From positions 1-49,239 of the forward strand of contig JACTTZ010000014.1 of assembly GCA_015660915.1 (NCBI GenBank): a DNA stretch of 49,239 bases, given 5' to 3'. Position numbers and translations under genes: made by a program. The notes under the pieces were generated by a model. The model ran no database searches. It was given only the letters and a program-made list of their open reading frames with translations, and was not told where the DNA came from. Shown piece after piece: positions 1 through 7,864 of this stretch (the stretch's first letter is position 1; every line of letters begins with the position of its first letter). The DNA comes from Methanomicrobia archaeon (GTDB taxonomy: Archaea > Halobacteriota > Bog-38 > Methanoflorentales > Methanoflorentaceae).

Positions 1-568
1 ACGTCGAACAAGTCATCTGGCAGGCGGGAGCGCTTCAGAGCACACCGATCACCACCTTTGGCCCCTACTTCCAATCACTCAAAAACGCCGGCTGGGAGTA
101 CGTCTCCTCAGAAGGAGGCAGAACCGGCGACCTCGCCTACATGGCCCAGTTTTTCAAGGGGTATGTGAACTACAACTGTGACCAGTGTGGCCTCTGGGGG
201 AGCACGTGGACGACACCGCCCTACAAGGACTCCTTCACCGTCATGAACAGCTGGGAGAGCTACTACACGTCGGAGTGGCCGTACATCCAGAACGGATCAA
301 TGCAGGCCGCTTCCTTAGGAAAGCAGAACGGCATCCTTGCCGGGGTGTGGGAGTACTCAGGGAGCGTCGATTACAACCCTATACTGACGAACTCAAAGAA
401 CGGCGGCTCACCGAGCTACAAGTCAATGCTCGATTGGTCCTACGCCAATGGAATAGGTTTCAATCATTTCCAGGTGTGGTGTGGTCTCAATTCGCAGGGG
501 CTTTCCAGATATAAAGCATTAGGATTCGAACAGGTCGTCGCCGACTTGCAGACGTATTACCCACCGAC
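1..568 (+). repeat. Left arm of window-end inverted repeat
   Basis: The first 568 bases are the reverse complement of the last 568 (48672-49239), colinear with no net length change. The outermost 122 bases match exactly; the first difference I see is at 123. Beyond that there are scattered substitutions and one divergent patch near 290-315. The arm encodes the N-terminal domain of the lectin-like protein on each side. Identical outer ends followed by divergence suggest that an assembled contig stops inside a multi-copy gene, although a real inverted pair of genes is also present. Confidence 0.85.
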
Positions 569-1142
569 CAGCTCGACCTCTATTAGCGGGTGGGGAGCCT
601 GGTCCAACGTCGGTGGTATCCTTGCTTCAGGCACCAGCCCTGCCATGTGCGCGCGGGATGCGAACAGCCTCGACGTCTTTGTAGTAGGCACGGACAATGC
701 GCTCTGGTGGAGGCATTACCAGTCAGGGTCAGGGTGGGGGTCGTGGACCTCTCTCGGAGGGCGTTTGACGTCGTCACCCGCTGCCGTATCTCAATCATCG
801 GGGAAGATCGACGTCTTTGTGCGCGGCACCGATGGCGCCCTGTGGCAGAGGGAGTATAGCAACGGGGCATGGGGCTCCTGGAGCTCTCTGAGCGGGCGGC
901 TTGCCTCTGGTACGGGACCGGCGGCGAGCTCGTGGGGCTCAGGTCGTCTCGACGTCTTTGTGGAGGGTACGGACGGGGCCCTGTGGCATCGATCATATAG
1001 CGGCACGTGGTCCGGATGGGAGTTGCTCGGAGGGCGTTTGACGTCGTCGCCGGCTGCTGTGTCTCCGAATAGTGGTGTGATCGACGTCTTTGTGCGCGGT
1101 GCGGACAACGCCCTGTGGGAGAGATCTTATAGCGGTGAGTGA
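3..1142 (+). CDS. DUF346/PLL-type lectin repeat protein, 5'-truncated
   Basis: The reading frame is open from the window edge (codons from base 3), so the real start and any signal peptide lie outside. Roughly the first 190 residues are a domain I do not recognise, rich in Trp and Tyr, with a CDQCG motif and the segment GIGFNHFQVWCGLNSQG. After a short Ser/Thr linker come four repeats of about 46 residues, each of the form WgsWxxLgG...sxxDVFVxGtDxaLWxrxY. This is the signature of DUF346 repeats, which form beta-propellers in PLL-type fucose-binding lectins. Family members bind cell-surface sugars outside the cell; that role is inferred here. PLL propellers have seven blades, so four repeats may need a partner chain. 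The N-terminal domain nearly matches the copy at the other end of the window, but the repeats differ from it. Confidence 0.8.
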   Translation, partial: VEQVIWQAGALQSTPITTFGPYFQSLKNAGWEYVSSEGGRTGDLAYMAQFFKGYVNYNCDQCGLWGSTWTTPPYKDSFTVMNSWESYYTSEWPYIQNGSMQAASLGKQNGILAGVWEYSGSVDYNPILTNSKNGGSPSYKSMLDWSYANGIGFNHFQVWCGLNSQGLSRYKALGFEQVVADLQTYYPPTSSTSISGWGAWSNVGGILASGTSPAMCARDANSLDVFVVGTDNALWWRHYQSGSGWGSWTSLGGRLTSSPAAVSQSSGKIDVFVRGTDGALWQREYSNGAWGSWSSLSGRLASGTGPAASSWGSGRLDVFVEGTDGALWHRSYSGTWSGWELLGGRLTSSPAAVSPNSGVIDVFVRGADNALWERSYSGE

Positions 1143-1165
1143 TCCGGCTGAACGTCCGTCGGCGA

Positions 1166-1174
1166 TTTTTTTTT
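1166..1174 (+). terminator. Oligo-T terminator after the left lectin gene
   Basis: A run of nine T starts 23 bases after the stop codon at 1142, preceded by a GC-rich stretch (gtcggcga). Archaeal RNA polymerase terminates at such oligo-T tracts without needing a strong hairpin. Confidence 0.5.
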
Positions 1175-1954
1175 AACATCGTCATCTAATAATGTCTAAG
1201 GACGCGAGCACTAGCTTCGTCTCTCTCCATCTGAACTCAGGAGTAGCTTGCGCCATTATCGCAATGATGTCGATGGTTTCCCGCTGGTACCCCCTTTCGA
1301 TTGTGGATGGGCGCCGTTTTGGCCGTATGATCCTGCTTTCACGCTGCATCCACAATGTCAAAAAGAGCACGCAGTGCATCTACAGATGACAACTGAGCGA
1401 TCAGGTTCTTCGCATCAAAGCTGTCGCTCCCCACACAAAAATGCAGTTATCACAGCGCAGTAATTTTTGAAACGCTGTTTTGGCTCAGCAGGCTCTTGAA
1501 GGTTGGACTGAATGAATTTGTAATAATCAAACTCCCTCGCGAGGAATCTGGGCCGGTGGAATTGTTCGACTAAACCACTTGTGCTTTTGCTAATAAGGTT
1601 TTTAATCGACGCGCTCACTTTCGGTCTCGTCCGCAATGAAGAGTGTGAGTGCTTCTCGCTATGTCCGTATTTCCCATTACATTTTATCAAAGCGCTGTCC
1701 GCGCCAAGCTTTGGCGCGCAAGTTCTTTCGGGGCAGCGATATCGTGTTGAATCGGTGGTACTGCTGCTGCGAGCGGTCATACATGATCTCGCAAAGCCGA
1801 ATGTCGATAACCGTTTCCGTTTTGCACGGGGCACCTTGTTGATCTATTTAACATCAAAGCGACTCCAACTTTTTTCTTATACACTCTTCGGATTGCACCA
1901 CCAGATATCTCGCAAAGGCATTGCTTTTATACGCGCGAGTCTTTTTTTAGGAAT
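1175..1954. other. Intergenic gap with a strong short hairpin
   Basis: I find no supportable gene in about 780 bases; the open frames on both strands have no recognisable motif. One clear structure is a hairpin at 1700-1718, with stem cgcgccaa, loop gct and stem ttggcgcg (eight perfect pairs, three-base loop). No T run follows it, so it does not look like a terminator. Confidence 0.4.
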
Positions 1955-2731
1955 GTGACAGATATCGACGCTTTCGGACTATCCAAGTCTCATACAAGAC
2001 CGCTTGCGAGATCTGTTGAGGATCTTATAGCAAAACTAGATCCGGAACGTTATTCGATTGCTGAATTTATGAAGTATGCGTCGAAAGAAATAACAGAAAC
2101 AGATAGAGTTTTAGATGCAGGAGCAGGCGCCGCTCCTTATAAGAAGTATTTTATTCACGCCAATTATGAGAGCACTGATTTTGAAGATATATTTGATAAG
2201 AAATCAAAAAAGATGCACAATTTCATCTGCAGTCTTGATAATATCCCCAAACCAAACAACTCGTATGACGTTATTATCAACACGCAAGTTCTTGAACACG
2301 TTCCAGAGCCTCTGAAAGTAATCACTGAGTTTTATAGGGTCCTAAAGCCAAACGGCAAGCTTTTCTTGACGGCCCCGCAAGGATGGGGCATACACGGTGA
2401 GCCGTACCATTTCTTTAACTTCACAAAATATGGTTTGGAGCTTCTTTTCAACAAAGCGGGGTTCAGAGTGGTATTTATCAAACCAAGAGGGGGCATTTTT
2501 TGGTATCTGGCACATCGAGTCAGTATACTCCCCTCTTACGTTTCAGCTCAGTACGTAATGCAAAAAAATCGCCATTGGCAAGAGATAGGTGTTTTGTTAT
2601 TACGATTAGCTTGTCTTTTGTCAGTTCCTTTCTGCAAGTTTCTCGTGCCTCTGACTTTTTTTTATTTGGATAAGCTCGATAAAAAGCAAGATTACACCCT
2701 CGGGTATGCGTGTTACTGCACAAAAGGTTAA
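1955..2731 (+). CDS. Class I SAM-dependent methyltransferase
   Basis: This 258-residue protein carries a Rossmann methyltransferase core. Motif I (VLDAGAGAAPYKKYF, about residues 52-66) binds S-adenosylmethionine. A later TQVLEHVPEP motif followed by RVLKPNGKLFLTAPQG is typical of the Methyltransf_11 family, as is the HFFNFTKYGLELLF segment. Such enzymes in polysaccharide loci usually methylate sugars or lipid-linked intermediates; the substrate here is unknown. The start is GTG at 1955 after a T-rich tract with no clear ribosome binding site. An in-frame ATG at residue 40 would still keep motif I. Its C-terminal third is hydrophobic and basic, suggesting membrane association. It stands alone on its strand, with a long gap on the left. 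Confidence 0.85.
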   Translation: MTDIDAFGLSKSHTRPLARSVEDLIAKLDPERYSIAEFMKYASKEITETDRVLDAGAGAAPYKKYFIHANYESTDFEDIFDKKSKKMHNFICSLDNIPKPNNSYDVIINTQVLEHVPEPLKVITEFYRVLKPNGKLFLTAPQGWGIHGEPYHFFNFTKYGLELLFNKAGFRVVFIKPRGGIFWYLAHRVSILPSYVSAQYVMQKNRHWQEIGVLLLRLACLLSVPFCKFLVPLTFFYLDKLDKKQDYTLGYACYCTKG

Positions 2732-3031
2732 GCCACGTCAGTAGTCGGCTCAGTAACATCTAAGCAACACATCACTGTTATTCGAGCTTGCCATGAGTTG
2801 TAAGGCATTATTACAATCACCCTGACTCCGCTCATCTTGCGAGTCACTGCGTCAAGTCTGGCAACCGACATGAGAGATAACGCGTGTATCCGCGATATTG
2901 GCAGCGATCACCGCGTTGTTGAAGTCGTTCGCTATACATTACAGGTAACATCGTAGATACTAGCTCTGGAAGCAGAGTGTTGAATTCTTCGCGAGCAGGT
3001 GCACGTGTGCGTCACCAGCATACACCACGCA

Positions 3032-3766
3032 TTATCGACTATACAATTCGCGAAACAACGGACTATGCTTCTCGGGCGCTGTCAGGAATTCTAACAGGCA
3101 AGCCTCTTCGATCAGCTCGTACATCGGTTTTCGCTTCACCAATCCCTGATCGGGCACATCGAACGGGTACGCGACCCGTATCTCAGGCACGTTATGATAT
3201 GCGCGATTGTGCAACAGCCTTCCGTTAATGAGCTCATAGTACGCGCCGCCGTGGAGAGCCGTATAAGGCTCGTAGAGTGACTCGAACGATCGGCACACCC
3301 AGTTGGCCATCTTGAGCGTTCGCTCCGACGGGTTGATCGTGATGTGCCCGTAGTTCGGCGGAACGACCACCTTGTCACCCCGCGTCGCCTTGACGAGGAT
3401 GACATCATCAACGCTGTATTCGTTTTTCGCGCGTTGCAGCAGGTAGTGAGCGTCACCGTCGAGCACCTCGTAGAGCTCCGGATACGTGTACCTCAGCTTC
3501 GGATTCACACGCGGGTGGTAGTGGCCGTACGTCTTGACGAACTCGAGTCCCATCGTGAGTGGGGGGATAATCGTGATGTCGTAGCGTAGCTGGTAGCGCG
3601 TGATGGTTTCCGCATCGGTCGGCGTGAGTGAGAGGTCACGGTACATGTAGTAAGCGTCGCGATCCGGCGCTCCTTCGAACCACGCAGAGTCAAAAGCGAC
3701 GTCACGGAGGTCGTAGAGCCGTCGGATCTCGGGTTCGATGAGCCGTTCGCCAAACTTTAGCTTCAT
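3032..3766 (-). CDS. pgi: Cupin-type glucose-6-phosphate isomerase
   Basis: The enzyme interconverts glucose 6-phosphate and fructose 6-phosphate in the cytoplasm. It belongs to the metal-dependent cupin family (cPGI, Pfam GPI) found mainly in Euryarchaeota, unrelated to the bacterial and eukaryotic PGI. At 244 residues it has the usual length of the longer archaeal type. Cupin motif 1 is GHYHP (His82 and His84) followed by YPELYEVLDG with Glu97, and motif 2 is VPPNYGHITINP with His141; these are the expected metal ligands. The start ATG at 3766 gives MKLKFGERLIEPEIR, typical of the family. It feeds the fructose-6-P / glucose-6-P pool from which the glycan locus draws nucleotide sugars. It has no close operon partner. 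Confidence 0.93.
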   Translation of the reverse strand: MKLKFGERLIEPEIRRLYDLRDVAFDSAWFEGAPDRDAYYMYRDLSLTPTDAETITRYQLRYDITIIPPLTMGLEFVKTYGHYHPRVNPKLRYTYPELYEVLDGDAHYLLQRAKNEYSVDDVILVKATRGDKVVVPPNYGHITINPSERTLKMANWVCRSFESLYEPYTALHGGAYYELINGRLLHNRAYHNVPEIRVAYPFDVPDQGLVKRKPMYELIEEACLLEFLTAPEKHSPLFRELYSR

Positions 3767-4029
3767 AGGTGCCTACCTCTTGAAAAACAGTGCACTCAGG
3801 TTTCTCAGTTCTCGCTCAACCACTTATCGTTTTTGCATATGCTATGCCCTGTTGTTTCATATACATCTCTCGCAATCCGTTTGTAATTCCAAGGCAATCG
3901 CCAATAAGTGCTGCCCTCAACATATCGCAACATAAACGTGGTGATATAGGGCACACACGGCTTCTTAGTTTAGCAGTATAAGCGAGAAACACGATGAAGT
4001 AGCCGGAGCAATTGGTTGTGAAGTACAGC

Positions 4030-4207
4030 AGCAGGCCAACTCTATACTCGCGGCGAACGGCGGCACTCTGTTACCCGTAAGAAGTCCCTAAACCCGAGAG
4101 CACTGATCGAGATTAAGGGGACGTCGTTGCTTGAACTTCAGATGCACGGCCAGCTCAAAGCAGCCGCAGATCGGATTCCATTTTTTTTCTTTTCGTGCGA
4201 TAAATGA
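4030..4207 (+). pseudogene. Remnant of a sugar nucleotidyltransferase N-terminus
   Basis: Two frames together spell the start of an NTP-transferase. SILAANGGTLLPVRSP (to a stop at 4089-4091) resembles the nucleotide-binding signature ILAAGxGTRLxPxT. A shifted frame then continues NPRALIEIKGTSLLELQ and GQLKAAADRI, resembling PKALxEIxGKPLLExQxxxLKAAGI of LicC or ManC/GlmU-like enzymes. The signature Lys/Arg positions are partly lost, and the frame ends at 4207 inside a T-rich stretch. I infer a decayed gene fragment, not a working gene. It fills part of the gap 3767-4408, in which I see nothing else except a possible promoter near its end. Confidence 0.5.
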
Positions 4208-4348
4208 ACTGGCAACGCGCTTCATACGTGAACATTGAGATACAGACGTTCAGCATGTTTCTTCGACTGGCACGTCGCCGCGCGAGCTACGTTAGCGTTG
4301 ATGATGCTCACGTTTTCGAACTTTGTAGTCTTTCCTTCCAAGTGTAAC

Positions 4349-4362
4349 CGAAGCATTTATCC
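4349..4362 (+). promoter_or_regulatory. Candidate archaeal promoter of the secreted lectin
   Basis: The sequence cgaagcatttatcc looks like a BRE plus TATA element, about 50 bases before the ATG at 4409. That would place transcription start near 4380. Confidence 0.4.
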
Positions 4363-4408
4363 TGTCCTCCGACAGTTCTAGCCGTCGAAGACCTCCTAAG
4401 AGGCAACC

Positions 4409-5929
4409 ATGCGCATATACAAAATCGTTTCATTTCCTATAGTCATCCTTCTTATTACTATGTTATTTGCGGGCTTTGTAACTGCTTCTGCGGCAGCTCA
4501 GTCGCCCGCCACATCTGCCGCCAACCAGTCTGTCACCTTCGCCGGTGAGAGTTCCTATCAGGCCTACAACAGCAGTGCCTTATCGTTTGCCGCCACATGG
4601 GGCGCTTGGTCCAACCTCGGCGGTATCCTTGCGCCAGGCACCGGACCCGCCGTGTGCGCGCAGGATGCGAACAGCCTCGACGTCTTTGTCGTAGGCACCG
4701 ACCACGGGCTCTGGCACAAGCACTACCAATCAACGTCAGGGTGGGGCAACTGGGAATCCCTCGGCGGCATCCTCACCTCGTCACCCGCAGCGGCCTCACC
4801 GGCCTCTGGCAAGATCGACGTCTTTGTGCGCGGCACCGACAGCGGCCTCTGGCAGGTGGAGTATAACAACGGCGGATGGCATTCCTGGACCTCTCTCGGC
4901 GGGATCATGTACCCCGGCACAGGACCGGCGGCCAGCTCATGGGGCTCAGGTCGTCTCGACGTCTTTGTAGTAGGCACGGACCTCGGCCTGTGGCATCAAG
5001 GGTATAACGGCGCGTGGTCCGGCTGGGAATCCCTCGGCGGAATCCTCACCTCGTCACCCGCGGCGGCGTCACCGGCTTCTGGTAAGATCGACGTCTTTGT
5101 GCGCGGCACCGACAGCGGCCTGTGGGAGACGACCTACAGTGGTGGGTTGTCCCCTGGCTCAACGTCCATCTACTACGTTCCCCAAGCAGGATCAACGTGG
5201 GTCAACCACGGGACGGCCGGCGCCAGCTATAACGCTTACGTCAGCACCCCCAGCCTATTTCAAACCCAAGCAAACGGCTACCCCTATTGGGGCGATATCG
5301 GGAAGAATGATTTTATCTGCATCCCGGCAGGCAGCGCAACAAACAATCCAAACGTCGCTTCGTGGGAGATTGGCTTTCGTTTCAGCGGAATAGCATCCGA
5401 CGCATCCGCCACATCCGCGCACCGCTACCAGAAAATATGGGACAAAGCATATGGCGGTTTCGGTTTTAAGATTGACACCGAATACGGCCTTACTAATGGC
5501 AATAATAATTACCTTACCATCTACCGCGCTACGACCAGCGGAAGCCCGAAAGCGCGGTGGTATATACCAACGGATACCCCACTTCATGTAGGCCATAACT
5601 ATTACATCCAAATTTCGTGGGACACCAGTGCGGGCCCGGGAAAAGAACCGTATCCGACGGTCTGGATCGGTGAGGATGGAAACGCGCCGGTGCATCAAAC
5701 GCACTGGGACGAGAGCGGCGGCGCTCTTAGCGGAACCGGATCGTGGTACGACGATTCAGTGGGAACTGCGACTCTAGGAAGTACAAGTTCAGGCCTTGCC
5801 TGTGGCAGCAGCGCGTCAACGAATACCGACTGGCTCATCGGTGGCTTCTTTGTCTACCGGCAGTACAATTCGATCGTTGATTTTAGCAGCGGCGGAAGCT
5901 GGAGCACCGATAAACTGGCGTGGACGTAG
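4409..5929 (+). CDS. Secreted lectin: four DUF346/PLL repeats plus C-terminal lectin-like domain
   Basis: This 506-residue protein starts with a Sec-type signal peptide: basic MRIYK, a hydrophobic core, then an Ala-rich cleavage region near residue 30. Residues of about 64-247 form four DUF346/PLL repeats beginning WGAW, WGNW, WHSW and WSGW. Repeats 1/3 and 2/4 are more alike, giving a two-blade super-repeat of 276 bases (for example 4753-4853 and 5029-5129). The last 255 residues form a different, Trp/Gly/Tyr-rich domain with FEIGFRFSG-like strands (WEIGFRFSG) and HYYIQISWDTS-like strands (NYYIQISWDTS), which suggests a concanavalin-like jelly roll; I am not certain of the family. The protein should be exported and could bind glycans. 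The repeats are close in DNA sequence to those of the right-end gene (48089-49237). Confidence 0.85.
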   Translation: MRIYKIVSFPIVILLITMLFAGFVTASAAAQSPATSAANQSVTFAGESSYQAYNSSALSFAATWGAWSNLGGILAPGTGPAVCAQDANSLDVFVVGTDHGLWHKHYQSTSGWGNWESLGGILTSSPAAASPASGKIDVFVRGTDSGLWQVEYNNGGWHSWTSLGGIMYPGTGPAASSWGSGRLDVFVVGTDLGLWHQGYNGAWSGWESLGGILTSSPAAASPASGKIDVFVRGTDSGLWETTYSGGLSPGSTSIYYVPQAGSTWVNHGTAGASYNAYVSTPSLFQTQANGYPYWGDIGKNDFICIPAGSATNNPNVASWEIGFRFSGIASDASATSAHRYQKIWDKAYGGFGFKIDTEYGLTNGNNNYLTIYRATTSGSPKARWYIPTDTPLHVGHNYYIQISWDTSAGPGKEPYPTVWIGEDGNAPVHQTHWDESGGALSGTGSWYDDSVGTATLGSTSSGLACGSSASTNTDWLIGGFFVYRQYNSIVDFSSGGSWSTDKLAWT

Positions 5930-6802
5930 CCGCGTTTGTTCTACACCTTTGACTCCAACGTGATCGTGTTCGGCGCTACGCACGCCGTAGGAAAGTCTCT
6001 CCGAAGACGCCAAACCGAGTACCTGTTCTATCACGACGGCTGGATTAAATGTCCTAGCGGCAAATATGCCAGCCTCCATCGACCCAAGGGGGCTCGGCCA
6101 CCACTCACGGTTCATTATCAGCTTGTGTTTGCCAGCGACCACGTCGTTAGATTGATGCTTACACAAAAGGCCTGCCGCGGAATCTCCAAGAGATCTTCCA
6201 TGTGAGCACGTGCCAAAACCATGCCAAAAATGCGCCACTACGCAAAATTGCGGGGCCCGTCTTCCTGTCTTGATCCTCGAAAAATCCACTTGTGAACGCC
6301 TCTTTTGTGCAAAATATGCTGGAGCTCCAAGACCGTTGCGCCGGTTACGCGTCGTTTTCAGCGTAGGTCGTGCTGCGCTATTGTGTGTCGGCACGGTTGA
6401 CACTACTCGTGCTCAGTCGCACCTCCCTGCCGCTATTTAGTCTGCGTAGATCAGTTATAAAGGCAGGATACCGTTAGGCATAGATCGTGACAAATCAACA
6501 CAAAGAACCATCGGCGGCAACAAGTACTTCTACCGCACAGCCATTATTGCGGCCGGACGACTCGCAAGGATCGTGCCGCCTTCAGACGAGCTCAAAACGC
6601 ACCGAGGGTCAGCCCTAGACGCGGTTGCTTTTGAATGAGGCCAAAAAAACGCTCTGCTAATGCAGAAAAAGCAGCTGATTTAGCCAGTTAGCTAACATAC
6701 CTAGTCAGAAACAGAAAGCAGTCAACCGGCAAACTCTTGCATCCGTTGCGAAAAAAAGAGTTCGGTCAGAATAAAAACAAACAAAAATGGTTGTCGTTTG
6801 CC
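5930..6802. other. Large gap with no recognisable gene
   Basis: About 870 bases between the secreted lectin and the terminator of the cysteine-rich gene. The open frames on either strand have biased composition and no family motif. A TATA-like element (gttataaagg, 6453-6462) has no gene behind it; it could be chance, a relic, or the promoter of an untranslated RNA. From about 6640 to 6800 the DNA becomes A-rich. Confidence 0.35.
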
Positions 6803-6827
6803 AAAAAAATGAAGGCGCTAACGCGCC
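6803..6827 (-). terminator. Hairpin plus oligo-T terminator of the cysteine-rich gene
   Basis: On the minus strand, ggcgc, a four-base loop and gcgcc form a perfect five-pair hairpin (6814-6827), followed by TTCA and seven T (6803-6809). It lies about 90 bases after the stop codon at 6918 and fits an intrinsic terminator. Confidence 0.65.
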
Positions 6828-6917
6828 TCATCGGTGCAAACGCAACCAACTATTTCGAAGCTCGTTGTGTCTCTCGGTTCGTTTCGTAACCCTACGTCAC
6901 CAAAAAGTCTGACAGCG

Positions 6918-7265
6918 TCAGTACTTCTTGGTCTTGTCCACCTTGAAAGAAGGCATCTTGTAAGGTTCGAACTTGCATACCGGTTTACAGCAACATGGCG
7001 CACAGCAAGTCGTGACGACACAGCATGCCGTTGCCGGGCATTTTACCGGACAAGCGCATGTAGTGGGGCACGCGGGTGCACACGTCGTCGGACAACACGA
7101 GGAAGCACAAGAGCAGCACGATGCGGTGGTGCAGCTCGTGCACTGCGCGCTAGTCGTTGCGGCCGTTGTGGTTGTCGATGACGCGGCACATTGGGCTGTT
7201 ACGTTCGTTGCAGCAAACAGTGAGAGCGCAACAAACAATGCTAACACGGCGACTACCTTTTTCAC
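6918..7265 (-). CDS. Small secreted cysteine-rich protein
   Basis: I do not recognise the family. The 115-residue product has a clear signal peptide (VKKVV start, hydrophobic AVLALFVALSLFAA, likely cleavage at VTA-Q). Next comes a Thr/Ser/Ala stretch, then a dense block with 21 Cys in all, many as CC or CCC and in repeated PTTC or AxxC contexts, and finally a basic tail, FEPYKMPSFKVDKTKKY. The start is decided by a perfect ribosome binding site, ggaggtga, five bases before GTG at 7265; the ATG seven codons upstream lies ahead of that site and is unlikely. The gene has its own TATA box and terminator, so it is a single transcription unit, probably well expressed. Cross-linked wall or sheath protein and metal-binding protein are both possible roles; neither is shown. 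Confidence 0.75.
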   Translation of the reverse strand: MKKVVAVLALFVALSLFAATNVTAQCAASSTTTTAATTSAQCTSCTTASCCSCASSCCPTTCAPACPTTCACPVKCPATACCVVTTCCAPCCCKPVCKFEPYKMPSFKVDKTKKY

Positions 7266-7409
7266 TTTTTCACCTCCGTTTTGCATTTTAGCTTGATCCC
7301 ACGAGGCTCAAGCTCGTTTGATTTGCTGGTACACTGTTTACTGGTGCCTTGCGGTTGTTACTAGACGTTGACTGAGCTTTCTTGACGTTGAACATGATTA
7401 GTACTGACC

Positions 7410-7428
7410 ACGGCTATATATACTTTGC
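7410..7428 (-). promoter_or_regulatory. TATA promoter of the cysteine-rich gene
   Basis: On the minus strand the sequence reads gcaaagtatatatagcc, a purine-rich BRE-like element directly followed by a strong TATA box. Transcription would start near 7390, giving a leader of roughly 125 bases before the GTG at 7265. Confidence 0.5.
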
Positions 7429-7864
7429 TTATTTTTACGGATGTAAAACCCCGGTTAATCGGCTGAAAGCGCTCGCACCGACGAGCTCGGTCGGATTCGA
7501 GGCAGTATACGCGCCGGACTGAGCGGCGCTGAATGATCTCTCCAGGCAGCGCGATGGACGTCTCCCGTAAGCGTCCACATTTTGCTTGCTTTTTGAAGAG
7601 CTGCGCATGTTTTCAGCCGCATCACACTGTCGCATTCGGCGGCCGCGAATGATGGCGCTGGTGCTTACATCACGGAAGCACGTATAACTGCTCGTGGAAG
7701 CCGCAGCAGCGAGGCCGTCACGCTCAAGAGATGCCTTCAGTTTCTCGTCGGAACGAGCGGCAGTAGCATCAGTCCTAAGCCACGGGTTGGAGTCTGAGGC
7801 GATTCCTGCGTGAGGTGATTCCCAAGTTAAGGTTATAACCGAGGAGGGGCATGCGGTATTCACG
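7429..7864. other. Gap before the DUF4012 gene
   Basis: A minus-strand frame is open over most of this stretch, but its Ser/Arg/Ala-rich product has no motif and I do not call it. A gaggagggg ribosome-binding-like site at 7841-7849 precedes the DUF4012 start by about 15 bases, which is longer than usual. Confidence 0.3.

Noticed and set aside
583-1185. Minus-strand open frame of 200 codons opposite the left lectin repeats
   Set aside because: Arises from the regular codon pattern of the DUF346 repeats; Arg/Pro/Ser-rich product with no meaning.
1415-1958. Overlapping open frames on both strands before the first methyltransferase
   Set aside because: Neither strand gives a recognisable domain; the plus-strand frame overlaps the GTG start in another frame without a ribosome site.
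5816-6403. Minus-strand open frame of 195 codons overlapping the end of the secreted lectin and the gap beyond
   Set aside because: No motif, odd composition, overlaps a confident gene antisense, and no ribosome site.
6960-7270. tRNA-like ggttcgaact sequence and plus-strand His/Val-rich frame
   Set aside because: No cloverleaf can be drawn around it; both are shadows of the cysteine-rich gene.
7435-7863. Minus-strand open frame of 142 codons between the Cys-rich and DUF4012 genes
   Set aside because: Low-complexity Ser/Arg/Ala product, no family motif, and it would overlap the DUF4012 ribosome site.
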